DNA from: Amycolatopsis bullii
Lineage (GTDB): Bacteria > Actinomycetota > Actinomycetes > Mycobacteriales > Pseudonocardiaceae
Direction: 5' to 3'
NCBI RefSeq assembly: GCF_014654205.1
Contig: NZ_BNAW01000003.1
Location: forward strand, 124,001 to 188,000
Length of the DNA stretch: 64,000 bases
Shown: piece after piece, positions 1 through 7,744 of the stretch
Numbering within the stretch: the stretch's first letter is position 1
Layout: each line of letters starts with the position of its first letter
Position numbers and translations under genes: made by a program
Notes under the pieces: model-generated
What the model saw: only the letters and a program-made list of their open reading frames with translations
Database searches by the model: none
What the model was told of the DNA's origin: nothing

Positions 1-906
1 GTTCTCGTGCAGGCACGCCGCCAAGGCGAGCGCGTCCTCCATCGCCAGCTTCGTGCCGGAGCCGATCGAGAAGTGCGCGGTGTGCGCGGCGTCGCCGAGG
101 AGGACGACGTTCTCGTGCACCCACGTCTCGCAGCGGACGGTGCCGAACGAGACCCACTTCGAGTTGTTCGCCATCACCTGGTGGCCGTCGAGGACGTCGG
201 CGCACAGCTCGCGGATCAGGGCGATCGACTTCTCGTCGCTCTCGCCGGGCTTCAGCGAGGTCGCCGCGATCGGCCCGAACGTCCGCTGCCAGACGTCCTC
301 CTGCACCTCGAGGATGAACGTGCTGCCGTCGCGGCCGTACGGGTAGCCGTGGATCTGCATGATCCCGGCCGGCGTGTCGAGGACGTAGAACTTGAAGGCG
401 TCGAACACCAAGTCGGTGCCCAGCCAGATGTACCGGCACCGGCGGGTCTCGACACTCGGCCGGAACGTCTCGGCGTACCGCGCGCGCATCGCGGAGTTGA
501 CGCCGTCGGCCGCGACGACCAGGTCGTACCCCTCGAGATCGGCCGGTGCTTCCTCGCGGAAGTGCAGGCCGACGCCGAGCTCGCCGCAGCGGCTCTGCAG
601 GATGCCGAGCAGGCGCTTGCGGCTCATCGCGGCGAAGCCGTGGCCGCCCGAGGTGGTCACCGTGCCGCGGTAGTGGACGTCGATGTCGTCCCAGCGGGCG
701 AATTCGGCCTTCATCGCCTCGTGCACGGCCGCATCGGCGTGCTCGATGCCGCCGAGCGTCTCGTCGGAGAACACCACGCCGAAGCCGAAGGTGTCGTCGG
801 GCGCGTTGCGCTCCCAGACGGTGATTTCGTGGCCGGGACCGAGCTGTTTCGCGAGCGCGGCGAAGTACAGACCCGCCGGGCCGCCACCGATGACCGCGAT
901 TCGCAC
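1..906 (-). CDS. Salicylyl-CoA 5-hydroxylase-like FAD monooxygenase (3' part missing at window edge)
   Basis: Reading leftward from GTG at 906, an open frame of 302 codons runs off the left edge. It starts MRIAVIGGGPAGLYFAALAK, a GxGxxG FAD-binding Rossmann motif. Near the edge it has the second FAD motif, VVLLGDAAHTAHFSIGSG. The N-terminal segment with ERNAPDDTFGFGVVFSDE matches my recollection of the monooxygenase half of salicylyl-CoA 5-hydroxylase/anthraniloyl-CoA monooxygenase-like bifunctional enzymes, which hydroxylate an aryl-CoA thioester with FAD and NAD(P)H. In those proteins an old-yellow-enzyme-like domain follows; it would lie outside the window. The divergent RidA gene and the PaaX regulator fit an aromatic-CoA degradation locus. 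The start has only a weak ribosome site. The precise substrate is inferred. Confidence 0.8.
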   Translation of the reverse strand, partial: MRIAVIGGGPAGLYFAALAKQLGPGHEITVWERNAPDDTFGFGVVFSDETLGGIEHADAAVHEAMKAEFARWDDIDVHYRGTVTTSGGHGFAAMSRKRLLGILQSRCGELGVGLHFREEAPADLEGYDLVVAADGVNSAMRARYAETFRPSVETRRCRYIWLGTDLVFDAFKFYVLDTPAGIMQIHGYPYGRDGSTFILEVQEDVWQRTFGPIAATSLKPGESDEKSIALIRELCADVLDGHQVMANNSKWVSFGTVRCETWVHENVVLLGDAAHTAHFSIGSGTKLAMEDALALAACLHEN

Positions 907-964
907 GCCGTCCAGGGTATGTCGTGATGACTACGACCGTCAATAACGCGAAAGATGGCGTACC

Positions 965-1369
965 GTGTCCGGCATGGAACGCATCAACCCGCCGGAGCTG
1001 GGCAAGCCGTCCGGGTTCTCGCACGCGGTGGTGGCCGAGGGGCGGGTCGTCTTCCTCGCCGGGCAGACCGCGCTGGACGCGTCGAACAAGATCGTCGGCG
1101 ACGGTGTCGTCGAGCAGTTCGAACGCGCCCTCGGCAACCTGCTGGCGTCGCTGCGCGCGGCCGGCGGCTCGCCGGAGGACCTCTGCAGCGTGACGATCTA
1201 CATCGTCGACATGGCCGGCTACCGGGCCCACGCGCGCGAGATCGGCGCGGTCTGGAAGCGGCTCGCGGGCACGGAGTACCCGGCGATGGCGGGCATCGGC
1301 GTGTCCCGGCTGTGGGACGAGGAGGCCCTGGTCGAGCTCCAGGGCTTCGCGGTGCTCAGCCGAGGTTGA
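965..1369 (+). CDS. RidA/YjgF family enamine/imine deaminase
   Basis: This 134-residue protein has the single YjgF/RidA fold: an N-terminal strand with GRVVFLAGQTALDAS, the segment NLLASLRAAGGSPEDLCSVT typical of the trimer interface, and a C-terminal VELQGFAVL strand. RidA proteins hydrolyse reactive enamine or imine intermediates; members inside aromatic catabolic loci often act on pathway intermediates. It is divergent from the aryl-CoA monooxygenase, with 58 bp between the start codons, so the two probably share a control region. GTG at 965 is used here; ATG at 974 is an equally possible start. Its end overlaps the convergent PaaX gene by 14 bp. Confidence 0.88.
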   Translation: MSGMERINPPELGKPSGFSHAVVAEGRVVFLAGQTALDASNKIVGDGVVEQFERALGNLLASLRAAGGSPEDLCSVTIYIVDMAGYRAHAREIGAVWKRLAGTEYPAMAGIGVSRLWDEEALVELQGFAVLSRG

Positions 1370-2198
1370 TCGCCTTGGCGACGTACGCGCGGGCCGGCGT
1401 CTCCAGCTTCGCGTGCAGCTCGAAGAACAGCTCGGCCGCGCGGATCCCGGACCAGCCCGCCGGCAGGAACTCCGCGGGCAGGCCCGGGTCGAGGTAGGGC
1501 ATCCGCCGCCAGCCGGTCAGCACCCGGACGTAGTCGGCGAAGGCCTGCTCGCCGGTCACGGACTTGCGGCGCAGCGCCGGGCCGTGCTCGTCGAGGAACG
1601 TCGTGTACAGCTCGTCCAGCCGGTCGAGGTCCCACCAGTCACGGACCTTCGCCGCGACGTCGCCGAAGGCCAGGTGGTCGGCGCGGAACAGGTCGGCGTA
1701 CCCGGCCAGGCCGAGCCGGCTGAGCGCTTCCTCGGTCGCCGCGTGCAGGTGGGCCGGGGCGATCCAGACGCCGGAAGCCGCGGTGCCGAAGCCCATCCGG
1801 GCGAGCTGGGTGCGCAGGAGGTGGCGCTTGTGCCGTTCGGTCTCGGGCACCGAGAACACCGCGAGCAGCCAGCCGTCGGCCGGGGTCGCGCGCCCGCGCC
1901 GGAAGATCCGCTCGTCGCCCTCGCGCAGGATGTCCCGGGCGGCGTCGGACAGCTCGTAGCCCGCCGTCGCGTCGCGGCGCACCGCTTCGAGGATCCCGCG
2001 CCGCTTCAGCCGGGAGATCGACGAGCGCACCGCGGGCTCGTCGACGCCGACGACGGCCAGCAGGTCGATCAGCGAGGCGACCGAGAGCCAGCCGCCCTCC
2101 GTGCGCGAGTAGAGGCCGTACACCGTCACGATGAGCTGGCGAGGCTGGGCGGACCGGCCGGAGCCGTCCAGTTCGGTTGCCTCGGGTACGGCCGTCAT
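1356..2198 (-). CDS. PaaX-family transcriptional repressor
   Basis: At 280 residues it has the usual PaaX length. The N-terminal winged helix (about residues 20-95) contains LIVTVYGLYSRTEGGWLSVA and AVRSSISRLKRRGILE, the recognition-helix region. The central and C-terminal PaaX domains follow, with WWDLDRLDELYTTFL and the C-terminal GWRRMPYLDPGLPAEFLP segment. PaaX repressors bind aryl-CoA effectors such as phenylacetyl-CoA and derepress aromatic-CoA degradation genes. Its place beside RidA and an aryl-CoA hydroxylase suggests it controls that pathway; this is inferred from context, since the operator was not identified. Confidence 0.9.
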   Translation of the reverse strand: MTAVPEATELDGSGRSAQPRQLIVTVYGLYSRTEGGWLSVASLIDLLAVVGVDEPAVRSSISRLKRRGILEAVRRDATAGYELSDAARDILREGDERIFRRGRATPADGWLLAVFSVPETERHKRHLLRTQLARMGFGTAASGVWIAPAHLHAATEEALSRLGLAGYADLFRADHLAFGDVAAKVRDWWDLDRLDELYTTFLDEHGPALRRKSVTGEQAFADYVRVLTGWRRMPYLDPGLPAEFLPAGWSGIRAAELFFELHAKLETPARAYVAKAINLG

Positions 2199-2250
2199 CG
2201 CGCCACGATAGCAACTCCCGCCCGGATCGCTCCGCTACGATTTCGCCGCG

Positions 2251-2928
2251 ATGCTGCCAGCCACCAAGGGGATCTTCGACCGGCTCACCCGCCGCGGGCG
2301 CCTGATGACCAAGCGGACCTGCGACCGGCAGGGCCACGTCCTGCGCACCGGGCGCTACCTCTTCCGCACGCCGACCGCGTGGGAGTACGCCGCCGCCGCG
2401 GCAGGGGGCAGCGATCCGGCCGCACAACGGTGGCTCGGCTGGCAGCCCGACTCGATCGTCGCCGAGCCGATGCGGGCGGACGCGCTGCGGGTCGTGCCCG
2501 GCACCGGGCCGCACTGGGCGTCACCCGATCCGCAGTCCGTCGACCTGGTGATGATCGACGTCGAGGCCGGTCGCTGCGCCGGGCTGGTGAGCGTGCACAC
2601 CGGCGAGGACGGCGGCCCGGAGACCGGCGGCTACCTGGCCCCGGACTACCGCGGGCGCGGGTGCGGGCGGGTGCTCTTCGCGGCCGGGCTGGCGCTGGCC
2701 CACGAGCACCTGGGCCTGGCGCGGGTGCGCGCGGGTGTGGAGGTCGGCAACATCGCCAGCGCGCGGTCGCTGCAGGCGGCCGGGCTCGTCCGCGTGGCCG
2801 GCCCGCCGACGTACCGGCTGCCGGACGGCCGGATCATCGAGGCGTGGTGGTTCCAGCACGACGTCCCGCGCCCGGCGCAGTGTGGCGGCCCGCAGGCTAA
2901 CTGGTTCCCGGCGTCGTCGGTGCTCTGA
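2251..2928 (+). CDS. GNAT-family N-acetyltransferase
   Basis: The 225-residue protein has a GNAT core at about residues 100-200: strand beta-4 GGYLAPDYRGRGCGRVLFAAG with the acetyl-CoA-binding R/Q-x-x-G-x-G/A loop (RGRGCG), followed by GVEVGNIASARSLQAAGL, the classical asparagine/serine beta-5 to alpha-4 region. It transfers an acyl group from acyl-CoA to an amine, with unknown substrate. The N-terminal 60 residues are not obviously part of the fold. ATG at 2305 could be the true start, because no clear ribosome site precedes 2251. It stands alone and divergent from paaX. Confidence 0.8.
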   Translation: MLPATKGIFDRLTRRGRLMTKRTCDRQGHVLRTGRYLFRTPTAWEYAAAAAGGSDPAAQRWLGWQPDSIVAEPMRADALRVVPGTGPHWASPDPQSVDLVMIDVEAGRCAGLVSVHTGEDGGPETGGYLAPDYRGRGCGRVLFAAGLALAHEHLGLARVRAGVEVGNIASARSLQAAGLVRVAGPPTYRLPDGRIIEAWWFQHDVPRPAQCGGPQANWFPASSVL

Positions 2929-2971
2929 CACTTCGGCCGTCGCCGACGTTTTCCGCGGCTAACTTCGCGGC

Positions 2972-3709
2972 ATGACTTCGCTTTCCGCTCCGGTCCCGCC
3001 CGTGCCCCTCGACGTTCCGCCGGGCGGCATCGCCTGGCTGCGCGCGTCCGTGGCCCGCTTCAGCAACGGCCCCGACCACGTCCGGCGGCGGGGGCTCGCC
3101 GTGGATCTCCTGGCGCCGCTCGACGAGGATTCGTTGCGGCGCAACGCTTTCGAGCGGACCCGCCGGATCGTGGCCGAACTCGACGTCCTCGACGTGATGG
3201 CCGCGGTCGCGCGGCCGGTGCCGGTCGGGGTGCTCGCCGAGGCGCTCGGCCTGCCGGACGTCTCGGCCGACGTCGCCGGAGTCGCGGCGGCGTACCACCC
3301 GCACGTGTCGCCCGGTGCGGCCGAGGAAGCGGCGTTGACGCGGCTGGTCGCGGTCTGCGGCGGCCCGACCGAACTCGCGGCGGCCCGGATCGGCCTGCTC
3401 GTCCAGGCCTGCGACGCCACGGCGGGTCTCATCGGCAACGGGCTTCGGGCGGCGCTGACCGGAAAGCCCGCCGAGCAGCCGGTGCTCGCCACGCGCCGCC
3501 GGATCGGCGGCGAGGACGTGACGGTGTCCCTCGCCGGGACGCCGTTCGGGGCCGGCCCGCGCGCGTGCCCGGGGTCGCGGCCCGCGCTCGCCCTCGCGGC
3601 CGGCGTTCTCGAGGCGTTGCGCGGTTTCCGCCTGACAGAAGGGGAACCGGTTTGGGTTTCCTCGCCGAATCTTCGGATGCCCGCGGTGCTGCGGGTGACC
3701 CGCGGCTGA
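2972..3709 (+). CDS. Compact cytochrome P450-like protein
   Basis: The C-terminus carries a clear P450 haem-ligand loop, PFGAGPRACPG, with its cysteine at about residue 195. Near the N-terminus NGPDHVRRRGLAVDLL resembles the C-helix motif (DGPEHxRxR), and LLVQACDATAGLIGNGL resembles the I helix around the oxygen-binding threonine. The whole protein is only 245 residues, against about 400 for a bacterial P450, and no ExxR K-helix is visible between the I-helix-like segment and the haem loop. It could be a compact P450-derived haem protein or a shrunken gene. The frame is uninterrupted and no remnants of the missing segments are seen alongside. Catalytic activity is doubtful. Confidence 0.72.
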   Translation: MTSLSAPVPPVPLDVPPGGIAWLRASVARFSNGPDHVRRRGLAVDLLAPLDEDSLRRNAFERTRRIVAELDVLDVMAAVARPVPVGVLAEALGLPDVSADVAGVAAAYHPHVSPGAAEEAALTRLVAVCGGPTELAAARIGLLVQACDATAGLIGNGLRAALTGKPAEQPVLATRRRIGGEDVTVSLAGTPFGAGPRACPGSRPALALAAGVLEALRGFRLTEGEPVWVSSPNLRMPAVLRVTRG

Positions 3710-3767
3710 GCTGCTTCGGCCTTCTGCTAAGACTTACCGCGTTCATCCGGTGGGGGAAGGCGGGAAA

Positions 3768-4127
3768 TTGCTGTACTTCGACGGCCTGCTCGGCATCGTC
3801 ACGCTCGGGTTGTGGATCTTCTGCCTGGTCGACGTGATCACGACGGACGAATCGTCCTGCCGCAACCTGCCGAAGGGCCTCTGGCTGCTGCTCGTGCTCG
3901 TCGTGCCGCTGGTCGGCTCGATCATCTGGCTGGTCGCGGGCCGCCCGCAGCAGGTGACGCGGGCGCGCGGGCCGTATGAGCGCCACGCGCCGGCGTTCCC
4001 GGAGTACGACCGGCCGGGCCGGTTCGCGGCGACGAGCCCGGAGGACGACGAGGAATTCCTCCGGAAGTGCCGGGAACGCGCGGAAGCCCAGCGCAAACTG
4101 GCCCGGGAAAAGCGCGGCGACGCCTAG
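3768..4127 (+). CDS. Small PLDc_N-domain membrane protein
   Basis: A 119-residue protein starting MLYFDGLLGIVTLGLWIFCL from TTG 3768, chosen because GGGGGAAGG lies about eight bases upstream and because members of this family typically begin with this hydrophobic segment. There are two transmembrane helices (about residues 4-22 and 38-60) around DVITTDESSCRNLPKGLW, the PLDc_N signature also seen at the N-terminus of cardiolipin synthases. The cytoplasmic tail is charged (EDDEEFLRKCRERAEAQRKLAREK). No enzymatic domain is present. Function is unknown; such proteins are common in actinomycetes. A GTG at 3750 would add six residues. Confidence 0.8.
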   Translation: MLYFDGLLGIVTLGLWIFCLVDVITTDESSCRNLPKGLWLLLVLVVPLVGSIIWLVAGRPQQVTRARGPYERHAPAFPEYDRPGRFAATSPEDDEEFLRKCRERAEAQRKLAREKRGDA

Positions 4128-4591
4128 CAGGCCGGCCCGTCGCAGGTGCCGCGTTCGTAGGCTTCCAGCGTCGTGATCACCAGCTGCCGCTCGGCGGGGG
4201 TCAACGGCGTCAGTGCGTCGCTCCAGGCCTTCGCGCCGCGGGCGAGCCAGGCGTCGACCGCCGGGCGCTTGTCCTCGGCGATGCTGACGATCGTGCGGCG
4301 GCGGTCGGCCGGGTCCTCGTCGCGGTTCAGCACGCCCTGACGGCTGAGGTCGCCGACCATCAGACTCGCCGTCGTCGGCGCCACCTGGAGGCGGGTGGCG
4401 AGTTCGGTGACCGTCATCGGCCCGTCGAAGAGCAGGTACGACAGCAGCGAGAGGTGCCGGGGCGCCAGCGCGCAGCCGTCCAGCTCCGCCGGCACCGGGG
4501 TGCGCTTCGCGCGGCCGACCAGGCGGGGCATGAGCAGCAGCAGCTGCCGCACGCCGTCCTCGACACTCGGTCCGGCCTCCGTTGACACCAC
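4124..4591 (-). CDS. MarR-family transcriptional regulator
   Basis: 155 residues with the MarR winged helix at about residues 40-120: LSLLSYLLFDGPMTVTELATRL, recognition helix APTTASLMVGDLSRQG, and wing VLNRDEDPADRRRTIVSI (the conserved DxxDxRxxxV/I pattern). It starts at GTG 4591 (or 4588). It is divergent from the F420-type reductase gene, and a 17-bp palindrome lies between them, so it probably represses itself and that reductase and responds to a small phenolic or other ligand. The last codons overlap those of the convergent PLDc_N gene. Confidence 0.9.
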   Translation of the reverse strand: MVSTEAGPSVEDGVRQLLLLMPRLVGRAKRTPVPAELDGCALAPRHLSLLSYLLFDGPMTVTELATRLQVAPTTASLMVGDLSRQGVLNRDEDPADRRRTIVSIAEDKRPAVDAWLARGAKAWSDALTPLTPAERQLVITTLEAYERGTCDGPAC

Positions 4592-4609
4592 GCACTTCCC
4601 GTCGGTAGC

Positions 4610-4626
4610 TTTGCTTGCAAAGCAAA
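4610..4626. promoter_or_regulatory. Palindromic operator between MarR and reductase genes
   Basis: TTTGCTTGCAAAGCAAA has two perfect 7-base arms around GCA. It lies 18 bp upstream of the marR-type start and 65 bp upstream of the reductase start. Its size, symmetry and place between divergent genes are what is expected of a MarR dimer operator. That the adjacent MarR protein binds it is inferred. Confidence 0.7.
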
Positions 4627-4691
4627 CGCTTCAGCTCGTCCGAGCCTACCTCGCGTCCGGTCGAGCGTACCGGCCAGAAACAGGGGATCCC

Positions 4692-5114
4692 ATGACCACG
4701 CCAGCCGAGATGAACGACTTCAACCAGCAGGTCGTGGCGGAGTTCCGCGCCAACGACGGCAAGGTCGGCGGCATGTTCGCGGACAAGAACGTGCTCTTGC
4801 TCACCACCATCGGCGCGAAGAGCGGCGAAGAGCGCCTCTCACCGCTGGTCTACACCCGCGACGGCGACCGTTACGTCATCGCCGCGTCCATGGGTGGCGC
4901 ACCGAAGAACCCCGCCTGGTACCACAACCTCGTCGCCAACCCGAAGGTCACCGTCGAGGTCGGCACCGAGAAGTTCGAGGCCACGGCCACGGTGATCGCC
5001 GACCGTGCCGAGCGTGACCGCCTCTACGCGGGCATGGTCGCGCACGCCGAGGGCTTCGCCGACTACGAGAAGAAGACCGACCGGGTCATCCCGATCGTGG
5101 TCCTGGAGCGCTAG
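4692..5114 (+). CDS. F420H2-dependent nitroreductase-family (DUF385) oxidoreductase
   Basis: 140 residues of the deazaflavin-dependent nitroreductase family: NVLLLTTIGAKSGEERLSPL, then YVIAASMGGAPKNPAWYHNLVANPKVTVEVG, which is the family's signature block for binding F420 or heme/flavin in the split beta-barrel. Such enzymes reduce quinones, nitro compounds or lipophilic substrates. ATG 4692 is favoured as start because the family begins with a short N-terminus before FNQQVVAEFRAN. It is divergent from the MarR gene and likely its target. It overlaps the convergent acyltransferase gene by 4 bp. Confidence 0.9.
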   Translation: MTTPAEMNDFNQQVVAEFRANDGKVGGMFADKNVLLLTTIGAKSGEERLSPLVYTRDGDRYVIAASMGGAPKNPAWYHNLVANPKVTVEVGTEKFEATATVIADRAERDRLYAGMVAHAEGFADYEKKTDRVIPIVVLER

Positions 5115-6289
5115 GACCCGATCGGCGCGGGCTTGGGCTCGGCGCGTGGCGTCTCGGCGGGCGGGGGAACCGCCTGCCGGGACTCGCGCCGGGCTTCCTT
5201 GCGGGCGATGACCCGCTTGCCGAAGCCGATCAGCGGCTTCTCGACCCAGCGGTGGATCAGGTCCGCGATCGCCAGGCCGACCAGGAACACCGTCAGCGCC
5301 GAGACCGTCCGGTGCGGGGCGAGCCCGGGCACCGCCTGCACGACGACGAAGTGCACCGGCCCCTGCAGCAGGTACAGCGAGTACGACCGCTCGCCGACGA
5401 ACCGCATCGGGGCCGTGCTCAGCAGCCACCGCAGCGGGCCCGGGCTCACCAGCACGATCAGCAGCAGCATCGTCAGTGCCGCGTACGCGACCAGCAGCCA
5501 GAGGTTGTTGCGGGTCTCGTGCCACAGGTCGTCGAAGTTCGTGTGCAGCAGCGCGAACGCCACGACGATCGGGATCGCCGCCAGCGGGTGCGTCAACGGC
5601 TTCAGCAGCGCGTACCCACGGGGGTAGTGCAGCAGGATCGCCAGCAGGCAGCCGCCCGCCAGGATGAAGTAGTGGATCGTCGAGCGGTAGATCGCCGTCT
5701 GCGAGTACTCGAGGACCCAGCCGCCGGTGGTGAGCGGGACCAGCGCCAGCAGCGCGACCATCGCCACGCCGACCAGCAGGAACTTGCGCTTCGCCGCGCC
5801 GATCCCGATCGCCACCAGCAGGAACGGCCAGACCAGGTAGAACTTCTCCTCGATCCCGAGCGTCCACGAGCCGCTGAAGAAGTTGTCCGCGCCGTGGGTG
5901 GCCGCCGGCAGGAACTCGTTCAAGAACGTCAGGTAGTACTTCAGCGCCTGCGGGAAGTCGCGTGAGTGGAACTCGCCGCGCAGGATGACGAACGCGACGA
6001 TCCCGCCGAGGATCACCAGGTACGGCGGCAGGATCCGGAACACGCGCCGGATGTAGAAGTTCGACAGCGAAATCCGGCCCGTCCGGTCCTGCTCGCGCAG
6101 CAGCAGCGTCGTGATCAGGAACCCGGACAGCACGAAGAAGAGGTAGACGCCGACCCAGCCCGACAGCCACGTCCAGTTCGGCCCGCCGAAGTGGAAGAAG
6201 ATGACCATCGTCGCGGCGAGCGCGCGCAGGCCGTCGAGCCCGGGGAACCGCCGCATGCCGAGGTAGTCCTCGTGGCTCATCGTGCGCAA
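5111..6289 (-). CDS. Acyltransferase 3 family membrane protein (OafA/YrhL type)
   Basis: A 392-residue polytopic membrane protein with about ten hydrophobic helices. The N-terminus FPGLDGLRALAATMVIFFHFG carries the conserved His of the AT3 fold in its first helix, followed by GWVGVYLFFVLSGFLITTLLL and the conserved RxxR-type loop SLSNFYIRRVFRILPPYL. AT3 proteins move acyl groups from acyl-CoA across the membrane to cell-surface sugars or secondary metabolites. The start is TTG 6289 (GGGGAA five bases upstream); ATG 6280 is an alternative. The cytoplasmic tail is basic and proline-rich. The acceptor cannot be deduced from its neighbours. Confidence 0.9.
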   Translation of the reverse strand: MRTMSHEDYLGMRRFPGLDGLRALAATMVIFFHFGGPNWTWLSGWVGVYLFFVLSGFLITTLLLREQDRTGRISLSNFYIRRVFRILPPYLVILGGIVAFVILRGEFHSRDFPQALKYYLTFLNEFLPAATHGADNFFSGSWTLGIEEKFYLVWPFLLVAIGIGAAKRKFLLVGVAMVALLALVPLTTGGWVLEYSQTAIYRSTIHYFILAGGCLLAILLHYPRGYALLKPLTHPLAAIPIVVAFALLHTNFDDLWHETRNNLWLLVAYAALTMLLLIVLVSPGPLRWLLSTAPMRFVGERSYSLYLLQGPVHFVVVQAVPGLAPHRTVSALTVFLVGLAIADLIHRWVEKPLIGFGKRVIARKEARRESRQAVPPPAETPRAEPKPAPIGS

Positions 6290-6361
6290 AACGGTTCCCC
6301 TAACGGCGTGACCAGGCCGGCCGAGTATAGGGCGCCACCGTTTCCCGGCCGGGTCCCCTCC

Positions 6362-7654
6362 TCACCCGGCCCGGAAGACGTTCCCGGCGTCGTACCGTTG
6401 CTTCAGCTCCCGGAGCCGCCGCAGATCGGCGGCCGGGAAGACGCTTTCCGCGACCTCTTCCGGCGCGTGCTCCCCGTAGACGAACGGCAGCAGCCGGCCG
6501 GTCGTCCACGGCGCCAGCGCGTCGAACAGTTTCGCGTGCGCACGCCGGACGTCCGCGACGCCGTCGCCGTCCACCACCGACAGCGCCCGGACGACGAACT
6601 CGGCCGAGGAGTCCCAGCCCACGCCCGGCGTCTCCGGGGTGCGGGCGAGCGCGCCGCCCAGCCGGTCGATGATCAGCACCGGCGGCGCGGCCGCGCCCGG
6701 GCCGGCGTGCTCGAGGACGGCGTCGAGCATGGCGTCGTTCAGCTGGGAGACGGTCGCGTTGGTGCCGTGGTAGCCGTGCGGCTGCCGCGGCTCGGCCGCG
6801 ATCGAGCCGGACTCGGTGAACGGCATCGTCCGCAGCGTGTCGGCCAGCGCGGGGGCCGCGGCCCGCAGCGGCGCGACGACGTCGTCGCCGTTCTCGCCGA
6901 GGTAGGCGATCCGGACCTGGGCGACGTGCCGGCCGCGCACGGGCGCGGGCACCATCGGCAGGTCGGGGTACTGGATCAGGGCCAGTGACGTCGTCAGCGT
7001 GTCCGGCGCGGCCGCCGACCACGTCCGCCACGCCCGCAGCACCGCGGGCACGTCGGCGCTGTCGAACGTGAGGCTGCCGCCGTAGAGCTCGCGGACCGGC
7101 AGGAGGGCGAACTCGATCGCCGTCACGACACCGAAGCCATCGCGGCCGCCCCGCAGTGCCCAGAACAGGTCCGATCCCGGCTCGGCCCGCCGGAGCTCGC
7201 CGTCGGCGGTCACGACGTCGAGGGCGCGGACGTGGTCGGCGGCGCGGCCGTAGCGGCGGGCCATCAGCCCGAAGCCGCCGCTGAGCGTGTAGCCGACGAC
7301 ACCGACGTCGGGGGACGAGCCGCTGAGCGGCGCCAGGCCGTGCTCGCCGGCGGCTTCGATCACCGCTTCCCACCGGGCACCCGCTTCGACGCGGGCGGTG
7401 CGGGCGCCGGGGTCGATCTCGACGCCGGTCATCCGCCGGGTGCTGATCAGGACGCCGTCGGTGCCGGCGGTCAGGCCGTGCCCGGTGGCCTGGACCGCGA
7501 CGGACAGCCCGTGCCCGGCCGCGTACCGCACCGCGGCGACCACGTCCTCGGCGCTTTCGGCGGCGACGACCGCCGCGGGCGCGGTGGCCACCGCCGTCTG
7601 GAATCCGGTGATTTCGTCGGCGTACCCGGCCTGACCGGGGCGGAGGAGATTCAT
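6362..7654 (-). CDS. FAD-binding oxidoreductase (PCMH/BBE type)
   Basis: 430 residues: FAD-binding type 4 domain at about residues 30-200, with VQATGHGLTAGTDGVLIST (the His of GHG is the usual site of covalent FAD attachment), GYTLSGGFGLMARRYGRAAD and LFWALRGGRDGFGVVT. The C-terminus has the berberine-bridge-enzyme-like ending LRRLRELKQRYDAGNVFRAG. The second covalent-attachment Cys seen in bicovalent members is absent (SPDVGVVGYTLSGG). The likely role is oxidation of an alcohol or sugar, or an oxidative cyclisation. It is divergent from a LysR gene 90 bp away, its probable regulator. Confidence 0.9.
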   Translation of the reverse strand: MNLLRPGQAGYADEITGFQTAVATAPAAVVAAESAEDVVAAVRYAAGHGLSVAVQATGHGLTAGTDGVLISTRRMTGVEIDPGARTARVEAGARWEAVIEAAGEHGLAPLSGSSPDVGVVGYTLSGGFGLMARRYGRAADHVRALDVVTADGELRRAEPGSDLFWALRGGRDGFGVVTAIEFALLPVRELYGGSLTFDSADVPAVLRAWRTWSAAAPDTLTTSLALIQYPDLPMVPAPVRGRHVAQVRIAYLGENGDDVVAPLRAAAPALADTLRTMPFTESGSIAAEPRQPHGYHGTNATVSQLNDAMLDAVLEHAGPGAAAPPVLIIDRLGGALARTPETPGVGWDSSAEFVVRALSVVDGDGVADVRRAHAKLFDALAPWTTGRLLPFVYGEHAPEEVAESVFPAADLRRLRELKQRYDAGNVFRAG

Positions 7655-7744
7655 CTCGGGTCCTTTCGTTGGCTGTGTCCAGCTTCGAACGAACCCGATC
7701 AGAAGTCCAAGATCTGGTTTGTCTACTGACTAGAATCAACGCTT

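Noticed and set aside
7-927. Long plus-strand frame at the left edge
   Set aside because: It is the antisense shadow of the FAD monooxygenase, which has intact FAD motifs on the minus strand.
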